A stretch of DNA of 64,000 nt from Phorcus lineatus. Its lineage: Eukaryota > Mollusca > Gastropoda > Trochida > Trochidae. The position numbers were made by a program, and so were the translations under genes. Numbering within the stretch: position 1 is the first letter of the stretch; the number at the start of each line of letters is the position of its first letter. The notes under the pieces are model-generated. The model did not search any database. It had not been told where the DNA came from and saw only the letters and a list, made by a program, of their open reading frames with translations. Shown in pieces: positions 14,801 through 25,092 of the stretch. The stretch is from assembly GCA_921293015.1 (NCBI GenBank), contig OV121084.1, positions 24,610,446 to 24,674,445 on the forward strand. The letters are read 5' to 3'.

Positions 14801-17800
14801 CGTTAATCTAAGAGTTCTTTCAAAGCAAAAGACACTAATAACAGAAGGCAAACTGGACTACTAAATTAACACCAATACTTAATCAATAGTCATTTATGGG
14901 ATTAACATATATTTGTTATTAAAGGCTCGCGATAATAATGTACCTTTGAGAGACTCTATTTATCAATGCTAATCTTTAAGGTTAGACAATGTATAATTTA
15001 AGATTTTTTTGGTACCTGCTTTAGATTCTTATTACAATTTTAGGAAAAAATTACTGAAATTTTTTCAATATTTATCATTGTTATTGAAAATAATTTGAAA
15101 ACCCAAAAATTGTCCATATTTATTTGGTTTAATATCAAATGTTGAAATAATTTTTATCTCTATCCCTAAGATTTTCTTGCATTTTGTTTCTACTGAACAT
15201 TGATTTGATATTCTTCTAATTTCAAGTTAGATATTTCTCTTTACTTGGAATTTTTGCCAAAGGAGAGAAGGAATGTATAAATTGCAAAATGATTTTTATT
15301 TGTTGTTTAGCTTAGACATTATTTCCAGAAATTAATTTGTTTTATTTCTTTGAAAATTTGAGGAGAAATATTATAACTTTGTAGACTTATGATTTTTCTT
15401 TATCCAGAAAATACTACCACATTAAATTCACATTAGACTTACATTAATTTCTGAGAAAACAATTCCTTAGCTTAAGGACAAAATATATAAAGTGAAAATA
15501 ATCAAGCTTAAAGAAGTAATTCTATATCAACTTTTAGTTTCAAAGATATAACCTCCTAATTACAAATAATATCAATTTCATTTTAATAATCAGTCAGCAA
15601 TATCTATTGAAATAAAACATTTAATCAGATATTCAAAGCATTATGTCCAAATCTTATTTCCGAAGGAGGTAGCTCTATAAAAAATTCCGCAAGCCATGAA
15701 TGATTCTAAAAGTCTGAAATATCACCCCTTCTAGTTCTGTCAAAGAAATATTGATTACACATTTGATCAAAAGAGGTTCCTAATTGATAAAAGAGTTGTT
15801 GTTGTTAATTGCATTTCGCCTTTCTACAACAATAGCGGGTCAATTGCTGAAGCTGACATTGCTTAAAGCAAGACCAGGTGAGATAAGGTGTAGTCTTCTT
15901 GATTAATGGATATGGAGATTTCATCTAGTGACCCAGGGGGAGGGTTGGGAAGGGGGAGATAAAGGGTGGGGTCACATGAGAGGTGGGGAAAGTACGAGTT
16001 GGACGAGAGGCTGAGAAAAAGAGGGAGATCAGGTTCCTATTTACATGCTTGTGATTAAATGATATGGAACTGGGATTTCATCGATTGACCAATAATGGTT
16101 TGGGGGGATCGGGCAGGGGGAGAAAGGAGATGGGGATATCAGGTTGGATATCAAGTTGCTATCTTCACGCTTGTGATGAGAATCATAATAAGGAGGACAA
16201 TGGGAAAATGCACAGCTCGTTATTGTAAAATGTAGAAATCAATGAAGATAGCCGAGCTTTTTACCTGGGCGCCTAAGAAGGTGAGGGGGCTCAATCTTAA
16301 TGTGATTCTCGTGTATTTCACCGCGCTTGGTGTCATCTGTCTCATCTGCCCACAATAGACGTCAGGCGGGGGGAAATCACGGAGGAAATTATGAAATCTT
16401 ACCCTTACAAGGGACAAGAAAAATTTCATCTGGAGGAAAACAAAGCTATTGTTGGCTTGATGAATCTAATGGCTGGACTGTTAATGTAGTCTTTTGTTCC
16501 CTAGGTCTGAGACGTGAACCGCGATAAAATGATCGTCTAGCTTTTGTCTTCTACACACAAACAAAATGGTATTTACTCTGCCAAGGACCTGATCAATCTA
16601 GAATATTTCTTTCACCTGAATGCTATTGTTCTCACCTGTATTAACGATCTTATTAGCCAATGTCAAATTATTAAGTTTGCTTCTCAGGCGTGAAAAATGT
16701 ATTTCAGTTACAATAATGGATGTTTTTATAACCGTAAGAGAGTCCTGATCTCAATAAAAGGGACTTTATGCCTCGATGTCAATTTCCATTAAAATAAGCA
16801 AATCAATTCAATGTTTAAGAGTTTTCAGTTACAAAGGTTTAGGGAACTTAAATTCCTGTTTAAGTTGTTTTAGCTACTTGAAACGGGCCTCTGTTGTTAT
16901 TTTCAATTACAAATATTTAAGAAAAATCTCTCCTAGAAATCTTAGAATAAAAAATAATTTAAAATATAAATCATTGATAAGCTTATATATGAATTATTAA
17001 ATATTTAACTCAAATGTTAAAATATCATCGAATAGTAAACTTCAAAATCTAGTTTCATAATCATCATTTTCATATGAAATTTTAAGAGCAACACTCTATT
17101 CCACTGGAAGAAAAATAATTCTTTCTCCAAATTAGAAAATTAATTCTGATTACTGGTTATTAATTTTTCAAGACAAAACATAGCACTACTGAGCAGCTCC
17201 TGAGTTGAATTCTATGTGTTAAACAAATATCAATGAGTATCTATCCAAGAGGACAAGAGATCTTAAATTTTCTAAGAAAATGTATGTTAGAATTGACAAG
17301 TCATCATTTTGCACGTTTTTGCAAGTGGTATTCTGAAAATAAAGAATTAAATGTATTCATAGAATGATTCTAAAAAAGGATATCATTTGAATCTGTCCGT
17401 CCATGTCTGGTCCCGGTGAGACGTCGTAGAGCTCGTGTTTGCTCATGTGAGAGAAGGAGTCGGAAGGTGATCTCGGAGATCCAGACTCGTTACCATTGGG
17501 CGGAGAGTGGCTCGTCAAACGTGGGTCATGGAACATGTGGTCACGTAGAGAACTAAATGTCAGAATGTCCGAATTCTGCAGACTCGGATTTGGAATTGCA
17601 ACGCTTGTCGGGAGCATCTGTGGCAGGAAGTGAGGATACTGGAAACTCCGCTCCATGTCCAAATGGTGCGATGAGCTTGGAGTGTTGTCTTGCAAGAGGG
17701 CTGCTTTTGCTCGAGGTGAGAGTCTGGTATCGGTCACTTTCGTCCGCTTCTTCTTGGGTGTGTTCACTATGAGAGGCAATGCTTCTGTTTGTTCAGGCTC

Positions 17801-18985
17801 GTGGGGAAAGAGAGGCGGCACCATTTGCGTAGGCATGTAGTAAGGAAAGTGAGGGAAAGGCACATGGGGAGGAATGTGTTGGGATCGAGGTATATCATTA
17901 TCCCGAGTGATGGCCTCAAAAGCACTAATCTTTTCTGAGGATTTATTGAAACTAACGTCTGTGAAAATATCAGATTTAGGGGTAGTATTGTTGCTCCTCC
18001 GTTCACTGACCGGAGTTTCAACGGGTTTCTCTATCTCCTGAATTGGAGCCTTTTGAACTTTGTCCTTACTGTCATTTTTCTCAACCATTTTACTCATCAC
18101 ATTTTCCACAACTTTAGTAATAGCTGCTATAATCTCAGTTTTCAAGGTGTCCATGACCACCTGCATGTCCCCAGCATGCTGGACTGACAGGGACGTGTTG
18201 GGCAGTTTGTGGTCCTGTTCCTGAAGAAGCTGATGCACATGTCTCATCACTTGACTAGAGTCAAACCCACCCAACCTCCTGCCGGAGAAAAAATCGTCCC
18301 TGGACGGTGGGGAACCAATGCCGTTGTGTTCCTTGCCGTTGAGAATGTCAGATCTCTTGTATGCCAGATCACCTGACCGTTCGTCCAGAGGCATGTCCTC
18401 ATCACAGAGTTGATCACACTTACGTTTCACCGCCTGGAGCTGTTGCTGAAGCTGACGGATGTGTTCCTGCAGTGCCATCTGTTCTATCTTGCGGTACTTT
18501 CCATCAGACACTCCGCTGTCATGCTGCTGTGGCTGAAGCTGCTTCCGCTTTGGCCTCTTTACTTCCAGAGACTTGAGAGAGGGCATATCCTCACTATCCG
18601 AGGTCACCTGCCTCATATTGGACAAAATGTTCTCAACACGAGCTCTCTTGGCCTCCTTGCTATCATTTGTCTGCCATTCTTCTGACCCTTCCTTCTGATC
18701 CATGGGCTCCTCGCCAACACTTTCAGCCTCGCTTTCAATCTGATGGTCAAGGTCATCTGAGGCATGATCACTTGTAACCGAAACATTCTCACTGTGTTGT
18801 TGACTACCTACCCTTTTGGGGCTGGCATCAACAGAAGTGATTCCCTGGTTCATGGTATGCACACCTTTGGGGTCGTTGTTGTTCAGTGTTCTTCCTTTGT
18901 TCTGAAGAATCTCTCTCAAAAGGTGGGATGTGTCACTAGAAATATTCTCCACTGCAGGCATCATGTTGCTGTGCAAATCCTTCAT
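1333..18985 (-). CDS. prox1/pros homologue: Prospero/Prox homeodomain transcription factor (3' end beyond window)
   Basis: Three coding exons are visible: 18985-17384, 11569-11415 and 1477-1333. Together they give about 634 residues, and the reading frame is kept across both junctions. The family are atypical homeodomain transcription factors that act in the nucleus to drive cell-cycle exit and differentiation of neural and other cells. The C-terminal part reads as the homeo-Prospero domain, with [35 protein letters not shown] and [13 protein letters not shown], all family hallmarks. About 100 residues (the rest of the Prospero domain) should lie in one further exon to the left. The first intron is AT-AC (U12-like), the second GT-AG. 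The start chosen is the ATG at 18985, five bases inside the exon after a good acceptor (TTTCAG, 18996-18991). A noncoding 5' exon must lie upstream. Whether it is called prox or pros depends on the lineage; family membership is certain. Confidence 0.95.
2658..2879. repeat. (ATC)n microsatellite with regular TTC interruptions
   Basis: About 220 bp of near-perfect ATC trinucleotides, broken every 8-15 units by a single TTC or GTC variant. The interruptions are themselves regularly spaced, which suggests higher-order duplication. The long Met-rich and Ile-rich open frames here are artefacts of the repeat. Confidence 0.97.
3000..3930. other. GC-richer intronic island, possible regulatory element
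   Basis: This stretch is clearly less AT-rich than the surrounding intron and lacks simple repeats. Open frames on both strands are short and match no family I know. It may be a conserved noncoding element of the developmental gene, but that is inference from composition and location only. Confidence 0.3.
7280..7500. repeat. degenerate tandem repeat, GTTACTTTGTGAAAC type
   Basis: Variants of TTGTTACTTTGTGAAAC and TTTGAAGCAGAATAT alternate several times (for example at 7289, 7336 and 7424), with irregular 45-70-bp spacing. Single related words continue to about 7760. It looks like an old minisatellite. Confidence 0.6.
9100..10374. other. GC-richer intronic stretch, no gene recognised
   Basis: Composition is more balanced than in the flanks, with no splice-bounded open frame that I can assign. 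It may contain regulatory elements of the prospero homologue. No function can be read from the sequence. Confidence 0.25.
11415..11569 (-). CDS. prox1/pros homologue: prospero exon: start of the homeo-Prospero domain
   Basis: This 155-bp exon (phase 0 to phase 2) encodes 51 residues plus two bases. It contains [40 protein letters not shown] and VKWFSNF, matching helices 1 to 3 of the divergent homeodomain. NKNNTAQL is closer to arthropod Prospero than to vertebrate Prox1 (NRCITSQL), as expected for an invertebrate. The 3' donor is CAG/GTAAGAGG. It interrupts an Arg codon within VKWFSNFR. Confidence 0.95.
12780..13110. other. GC-richer island inside the AT-AC intron
   Basis: A pyrimidine-rich segment (about 12785-12840) followed by mixed sequence with CACCTG and CGTACG words. 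Overlapping short open frames on both strands carry no known domain. Possibly a regulatory element. Confidence 0.25.
14258..14640. repeat. degenerate tandem repeat, about 70-84-bp unit
   Basis: About five diverged copies start near 14258, 14328, 14402, 14486 and 14569. Each opens with a variant of AATTCTGTCAATCAAAATTC and continues with an ACTTTTGTTATTTCATTTTC-like part. The last two copies are the most similar, with an 83-bp offset. Confidence 0.65.
15890..16190. repeat. duplicated G-rich block with quadruplex motif
   Basis: Two copies about 150 bp apart share GATATGG, GATTTCATC and TGACC words, then a G-run tract, then a TTCCTATTTACATGCTTGTG-like tail. The first copy contains four G-runs in 21 bases (15936-15956), which fits the standard G-quadruplex pattern. 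The second (about 16103-16140) has a looser version. Confidence 0.7.
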
Positions 18986-18990
18986 GCAAG
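17384..18990 (-). CDS. prox1/pros homologue: prospero exon with N-terminal regulatory region
   Basis: This 1,607-bp exon encodes 534 residues in phase 0 at its 3' end. Visible features, counted from the ATG at 18985: a basic nuclear-localisation-like stretch KRARVENIL near residues 112-120, an acidic segment before it, a second basic cluster KRPKRKQ near 143-149, a Gln-rich predicted coiled coil near 170-195, a helix-prone [15 protein letters not shown] segment near 279-293, a KKKRTK basic motif at 411-416, and the family motif [12 protein letters not shown] near 458-469. The last resembles segments upstream of the homeodomain in other Prox proteins. The rest is low-complexity Ser/Pro/Asn sequence, typical of this disordered half. 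The exon ends at ...GGACAGATTCAAATG and is followed directly by ATATCCTTTT, not by GT. Confidence 0.93.
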
Positions 18991-20588
18991 CTGAAACAAT
19001 GAGAAATGATATCAGCAATGAGTAAATTCAACCAGTAACATGTTTGCAGAAAACTAAGAAAACTGCAACAGCTTGGAGACTAGAAATACCTAAAAGCTAA
19101 ATAATCGTTGGAGCAATTCTGGTTGGTCGCTATCATTTTTCTGCTAGCTCATCTTCAAACCACATGCTGGCAAGCAAGATGACTTTATAAAATAATTAAA
19201 AAGTTAATGTATATCAATATTGCTTAGAGTTCATTTGTCTTACCTGTGTGAGTGAAAATACATTTAATTGCTAATTTCAGACAGGGATTAGTTTCTTTTT
19301 ATATTTCATAAATATATTTGAATTATAAAAGATATATAAAGTTGGTAAAGGGTATTATGATATTATATTGTTGGGAATATTTATATAGCCCTGCATATCT
19401 GAATAAGAACATTCGTTAAATTACAAAGAAAAGTCAAACAAAAAAGTTATTTCCAATTTCCACTTAACATGGAATTCAAGGAAGAAATTTTTCAACTAAA
19501 ACAGCTTTGAACTTTAACCTGGTTTTCTCTAATGACACACAGGAAATGGCAGGTTTCAACTCACTTCAAAGCAGTATAGTTATCTAAGTATCAATCTCAA
19601 AAGCATTGATGGACAAACAGAATAATTAAGACACATGATGTTGCACACATAGAAACACTTACATGGCGTATACCAACGATTGTAAACCGACCATGCAACG
19701 TAAATTGCTAGTAAACAGTGAAAGCGGTTACAAATCGTATGGGTTTTTTCTTCTAAATAAAAACTTGATCAAATCAACACTGTTTAACAAATCTGTTGTA
19801 ATAACGATAGGGAGTTAACTTGGTTCTCACTTGCCACTTCGTCGCATAAAAAGAGCCTTTGTTATAAAATTGGATAAAAAATCATTACGGGCCTGTTACA
19901 CCGAACCGGTCGATTTTATTAAGCTAAAATGCGTGCACAACTACATCGAGGATACATTACCGGAGCAAAGACGGGCTAAAGATGTTGTCAACAAAATCAA
20001 TGACACATGTTAACCATACAGCATGTGTTTAAACTACTTGTCTCCTGAATTCATATATATGTGTCTCCATTGCGATTTCCTTTGAACGAACCGTGCCCTC
20101 TAAAGATAGGCAGAGTCGTGATATAAAAGGCATCGTGTTTTTATTTATTCAGCCGTAAGTGTGTCTTTGTCGCCGGTAATACTATGCCAACACCTTCCCT
20201 CGAATATTGATATGTAGATATAGCTTTGCAATGATTAAATTATTTGCTTTAAGATTTTTCAAACTTTAGAAATTAGTTTGTAAGAAGATTTAACGAGTTG
20301 TTATAAAGTGAAATTTAATCAATGAGAATAAAACCCCAAGAAAATAATTCAATTGAAATGAGAACAAACAATATGACAAGTCCATCTGAATATAAAACCT
20401 CTTTCTTACTATGAAATAAATCCTTATGAAATGAATAAATTTTAGCAAACCAAAATAATAAATCAAAAGCACAACGAATATTACGGTAAATATGACGAGC
20501 GTAATGCACTTGCGAACGTGCCTCGAATACACAAGTAGGTCCCCAAACAAAGAAATAATTTAGTAAGAGTGTACAGGGTCCCCCTCAC

Positions 20589-20910
20589 CTTTGTTAACGC
20601 GCTTGTCCCCCCTCCTCGCTCGACCACTCCAGACTGATAACTGACACAGAAGGCAGCTGTCAGCTTCCTATTACTTATAAGTGAATACAAGCACTCTGCC
20701 GTGACCAAGATCCCCCTCCCCTCCTCGACAGGTGAAGACGCCGGGTGGCTACTGACCGACCCATCGGTCCGAGACACACTCGGCGCGTGGTCATTCCGCA
20801 CACCTGCCGCCAGCTCGTGAGCTACCTGCGCACACCTGAGGGGGTTCACAACTTCAAAGAATACCGCAACACTTATCAACACCTTGTCCGCAGTGCTCTT
20901 CTTCACCGAT
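20589..20910 (-). promoter_or_regulatory. candidate prospero 5' noncoding exon/promoter
   Basis: A GC-richer block ends on the minus strand with a strong splice donor, AAAG/GTGAGG (exon end 20589). It lies 1.6 kb upstream of the 18990 acceptor. Joining it in its open frame to that exon would hit a stop (CTT GCA TGA), so it would be untranslated with respect to the MKDLHSN start. Several CAGGTG/CACCTG E-boxes occur at about 20730-20840. Not confirmed by any transcript evidence. Confidence 0.35.
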
Positions 20911-23900
20911 CATTGAGAAAATGTTCCCAACCGGGTCGACATATTTCAACTTTCTTTAATTGACGAAAGAATAGCGATAGAACCACATGCATGGTCAGAT
21001 GCCATTTGTTCGTTTTCTGAAGTAATTGGACTTTCTAAAATCGCTCTTATAAATGAAGAAAGTTCTTTATAACTTAACGACGAACGTCTCATTGTTGGAG
21101 ATTACCGCCTTTTCCTTTGTCTCTTTTAGTTACGTACATGCATGGTGTTAGGGGGAATGTAACTGGTCGCCCTACATGTCAGCTTTTTTATGCATGAGAA
21201 TGTTTTAAAACTATTGTAAATTTATTACCAGGTCACAAATAAAGGGTTTTTAAGAATATTACACAACTAACTTGCGCTTTGTGTAATTATAACCATTCTT
21301 TACTTGAAATTTTTTTTAATTTACACGCATTCGAAGAAGTAGATAAAGCCGTTATCGCGGACATGAATATACAGTGTGAATGTGTATCAGTTTTGTTACG
21401 CGATAACTCAACGGGATGCAAATAGAATATGTTACGAAAATAGAGCAAAGTACAATTTGTTTGGAACCAATCAGAATTCAGTTGTGAATCCTAAAGCCAC
21501 GCCCACAAATATAAACACAAATGGAGAATTTTCACTGAGTATCGATCGAGCGTTATCTTGAGTTGTGCTTGCGGGACTGAAGCGATGTACAAATAAGATA
21601 TGGCGACAGATGGAAAGAATATGCCAAACTTGCTTTAAAATATATCTAAAAGTGTAATGCCGACGACATCAGTTACATGCGAAATGTAATCGTGTGTAGC
21701 GTCGAAGTTGCTTAGCGAATGTACTCATGTATATAGTCTGAGATATAAAGAATACATAAAACCCATTTCACTATTTGCAAATAAAAAATCATTGGAATGA
21801 GTATTTCATAATATTTTTCAACAAAATATCCTTTTTGAGATATTAGTTTTATAGCAAGTTCGTCTCACACTAATAAGTAAATTTACCAAATAACTGATCT
21901 ACAACTAAAATTCATTTTAAACATAACTTTCAAACCGTATTTAAATTTCTAATTTTCTTTCAAACAGAAAAAATAAATAAGAATACAACTTTTAAAAAAA
22001 CATGTATATACCAACATGTCTACTTGATATGACAATCGTGGCATGTTCATCAACTTTGAATAATGATCTTTAGTAAAGTGATTTGCGTACGGAGGCTGTC
22101 ATAATTAATAGCGTAATTAACACGTTGATCATTCATCGACAAGCGGGGTGGTGTCAACGACTAATTCTTCTGTAGTGCACGCTTCCACTAGCACGTGATC
22201 ATTGGCGCTAATTAACAGTATTTGTAACATTTGAAATGTATGACAGTTTAAAGTGAAATACGAGGGTGTATCCATAATCTAATATCTCCATAAGTAAAAT
22301 TCTACGCCACAGAATTTAAAAAAATTCTTTGAACACTTTGAGGGCAGATTCCACTTAGAAATCTCTTTCTTTTCATATGTGCTACGTGATTTGACGAAAT
22401 TCTGCGATAAGAATTTATATACCTAATTTAAAACTGCTTAAATCATTTGTTTAATTATGATTATAATTCAACAATGGTACGTGAAATATTTATTTTTCAA
22501 CAATGTCATATATAGCGTCAATATTTTCCAAAACAAATAAATACGTATGTAATATCCACGAGGTGAAGATCAGATAAGAAAAAAACACATCGCAGCTATT
22601 TCGTTGTGATTTGAAAATATTTACAAACAATTTTATTTTCCCATTAATTTAGTGTTAGCTCACGGACGATTTTTCTGGGAATCACTTGAAACACGTGGAC
22701 GTGGATCTTAATTCAAGTAGATTTATAATCTATGTCGGAAATGACTGTCTCTTCTCACTGTTAACTAGTCTGTGGTTTGTATTCAAACAATAGCATAATT
22801 ATTCAGCGTTCAAGGTTGGACACGAATCGATCACGGAACATGTTAAACATACTAAAATCGTTAGAAATATCCAACAGGAGTGTTTGAGCCATTAGTGAAA
22901 TGAATCTTATGATGAAACTATGCATTCTAAATTACATGAAATAAAGATAATATTTACCGCGAATTCTTCCTTATCGTAAGTTTTGTAAATCGTGAATGGT
23001 TATTTTGACTAGAGCGGGAACTAAAAGATATTGCTAATTGATGCATTGATTTTGAAAAAAATCCTCCCTGATATTGAAATAAAAATAGTAATGATCAAGT
23101 CCTCGAAATTAGAAAATATGAATAACTTCGTTGACACATATATTTGTATCCTTTGATTATACAATTATAATTTTGATTCATATTTTTGTAGTACCAAGAT
23201 GTTATCTAAAGTTTACATAATTGTTATACACAAAGACAGCGATAAACACTATCTAATATTTTTTCTATTGGCAAAACAATTTAATATCAACAATCAAAAG
23301 ATAGCGGAAATTCTATAACAGCGTATGAAACCTAGTTTTATTCAACCGCCAATTGAATCTTAAGCACACAGAATACCGATATGTGAAAATAAAACCTTTT
23401 AAATGTAGCGCATTGTTTTAAAACAATATATGTCAGTTGGATGAGGGTAGCCTACTGGGTATGGTATAAGGTATGGTATTGTCACGTGACCAGTTCAATC
23501 ACCTCTGTCTGTGTGACGTAATGCTGAAATCCGCTCATATCATCACGAGGGTGTGGCAGAGACGGTAACATGAAATATCATTCTATGATAAAAACAGTAA
23601 ATGATATTTCGTTCTGTCAAAGTTAACGACATCTGTTAATCGCTTAAATATTGTTGGTTTTTTTTAAAAAAGCATTCCCAAAATGCAACAATTTTAGAAT
23701 GGCATATACCTTTTTAAATCTTTTTAAGAAATTGGCAATTTGTACTAAACAGACAATTTACTTATCGATAGATGACTACATATAAGAGTCTTTGTAATTT
23801 GAAGGTCTTGAATGGTCCTGAATGATATCGAACATGGGATTTTCTTGAAATTAAATGCGATATGTTACATGACACTCAAAATGTATCAATCATAGATTTC

Positions 23901-24985
23901 GAAAGGGAAAATCTAATTTCTTTCAAGCTTCTATTTAACGAAAAATAAAGTATGAAAATATATGACGCGAAATCATATACATATCAGCGCTTTATTGAAA
24001 ATGAGTTAATCTCTTTCCTTTCGCTAACTATTGAAATATTGGAAGTAAATTCGCAATGTCGCTTATCAAGAAAATACTAAAGCTCATCTAAATCTTTACC
24101 TTGGAGGAAAACGTTAAAAGGAAAGCGAAACTCTAACTATATCGGAAATAAAGGTTTATTTCCAACAGAAGAAAAATGCTTTATAGCTTTGTTATCAACT
24201 TTCCGGACTAGATATGATTTCTTCAAAAATGAAATAAGAGCTAAATCTTTTCCTCCATCACATACTTAAGACTTATTTTATTTTCGTTCTATGTTTAAGG
24301 GTAAACAAAGTACATTGTACAATATTAGGAAGGTTTTTTTTTTAACGTACGTGGCCATTTAAGAACGTTTGCAAGCTTTGATACAGTTCGCCTCGATATC
24401 AATTGCGACAATATTTATACCACGAACGGAACCATTTGAAGGTGAATCTATAGCAAATTTATATGACAGCAATTAAATAAACTACTACAAGCGACAACAA
24501 GCTAAGCTAACATACAACGGAAGCATAAGCCAAATTTTAAAAAGAGAAAATTTTATCAAAATAATTGCAAGAAAATAAATCGGGGTTTTTTTTCTTTAAA
24601 ATCACAACATCTTATAACACGCAAATTCAACACTATGGAACTGAAAATATTGACACGAAAAAACGTCCAAAGATTTGGCGAAAATTGAATATTAAAATAT
24701 CTTACAATGCCACGGCCGGTGAAAAACGAAGTCCATAAGATCAGTAGAAACCGAACGCTCTCTCAGCAACAGGATAAGTAAATCATCTCAATACTGTCTT
24801 GACAGTTTTCACAAACAACTTGGTTCTGTCTGTATTCCTCTTCCAAGTGCTGTCATAGATGGAATGTGAAAGGTATCTTACCTTAATCCATGGATAGCAA
24901 CAAGCACACTCGATCGTTACTTCTCGTCTGAACCACTTATACCTCTCGTCTCTCTCAAGAACAATAAGCCAAGTTACTGTAGTCT

Positions 24986-24997
24986 CGCGCATGCGCG
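24986..24997. promoter_or_regulatory. NRF1 palindrome at the DLST promoter
   Basis: CGCGCATGCGCG is a perfect 12-bp palindrome and fits the NRF1 consensus YGCGCAYGCGCR. It lies 15 bp upstream of the proposed DLST start. NRF1 commonly controls nuclear genes for mitochondrial proteins. Confidence 0.7.
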
Positions 24998-25005
24998 TGG
25001 GATAG

Positions 25006-25016
25006 TCCGCCATGCT
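25006..25016 (+). promoter_or_regulatory. YY1-like site over the DLST start codon
   Basis: TCCGCCATGCT contains the YY1 core CCGCCAT, placed so that the core overlaps the initiator ATG. This is a frequent arrangement in housekeeping genes with short 5' leaders, so transcription may start very close by. Confidence 0.5.
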
Positions 25017-25092
25017 TTCGTCGAGGATGCGGTATTTACCGCACTGTTCTAGGCTTATTACTTCATGTAGAGCAGGCCAAAGGACGCCTAAG
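25012..25092 (+). CDS. DLST: candidate DLST first exon with mitochondrial presequence
   Basis: The ATG at 25012 opens [18 protein letters not shown], which is rich in Arg and Ser and has no acidic residue, as expected for a matrix-targeting presequence. It resembles the start of human DLST in beginning MLS followed by Arg-rich sequence. The exon end is uncertain. AAG/GCAAGT at 25092/25093 is an ideal GC-AG donor but gives phase 0. The next sure exon (29351) needs phase 1, which a weaker T/GTAGAG donor at about 25066 would supply. A small intermediate exon near 28450 is another possibility. The minus-strand open frame across this site is judged a shadow. Confidence 0.6.

Larger units (their letters stand above)
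11570..17383 (-). other. U12-type AT-AC intron of the prospero homologue
   Basis: This 5,814-bp intron starts ATATCCTTTT (17383 downwards), an exact match to the minor-spliceosome 5' splice site. It ends with a branch-site consensus TTCCTTAAC at 11586-11578 and an AC acceptor at 11571-11570, about 9 nt past the branch adenosine. Joining phase 0 to phase 0 gives ...GQIQM then [13 protein letters not shown], which is the expected protein. No AG acceptor is available: an in-frame TAA lies only three codons upstream of the splice point, and the nearest upstream AG is tens of bases away behind it. The body is mostly AT-rich and noncoding. It holds a GC-richer island at 12780-13110, degenerate repeats at 14258-14640 and a duplicated G-rich block at 15890-16190. 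Confidence 0.85.
18991..25011. other. region between the prospero homologue and DLST start sites
   Basis: Six kilobases between the first visible prospero coding exon (minus) and the DLST start (plus). It must contain the prospero 5' untranslated exon(s) and promoter. Most of it is AT-rich with no coding signature. The GC-richer segment at 20590-20910 is the best candidate for a 5' exon. Confidence 0.6.

Noticed and set aside
17357..17383. Extension of the large prospero exon to the stop codon at 17357 (C-terminus ISFFRIIL) as a truncated isoform
   Set aside because: These bases are the U12 donor ATATCCTTTT and intron start. A short isoform without the homeodomain is possible only if the intron were retained, for which there is no evidence here.
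17557..18994. Several plus-strand open frames across the large prospero exon
   Set aside because: Antisense shadows of a clearly coding exon; no domains.
20745..20963. Plus-strand open frame MATDRPIGPRHTRR...
   Set aside because: GC-rich segment with frames on both strands; no domain, and better explained as a 5' untranslated exon or promoter of the minus-strand gene.
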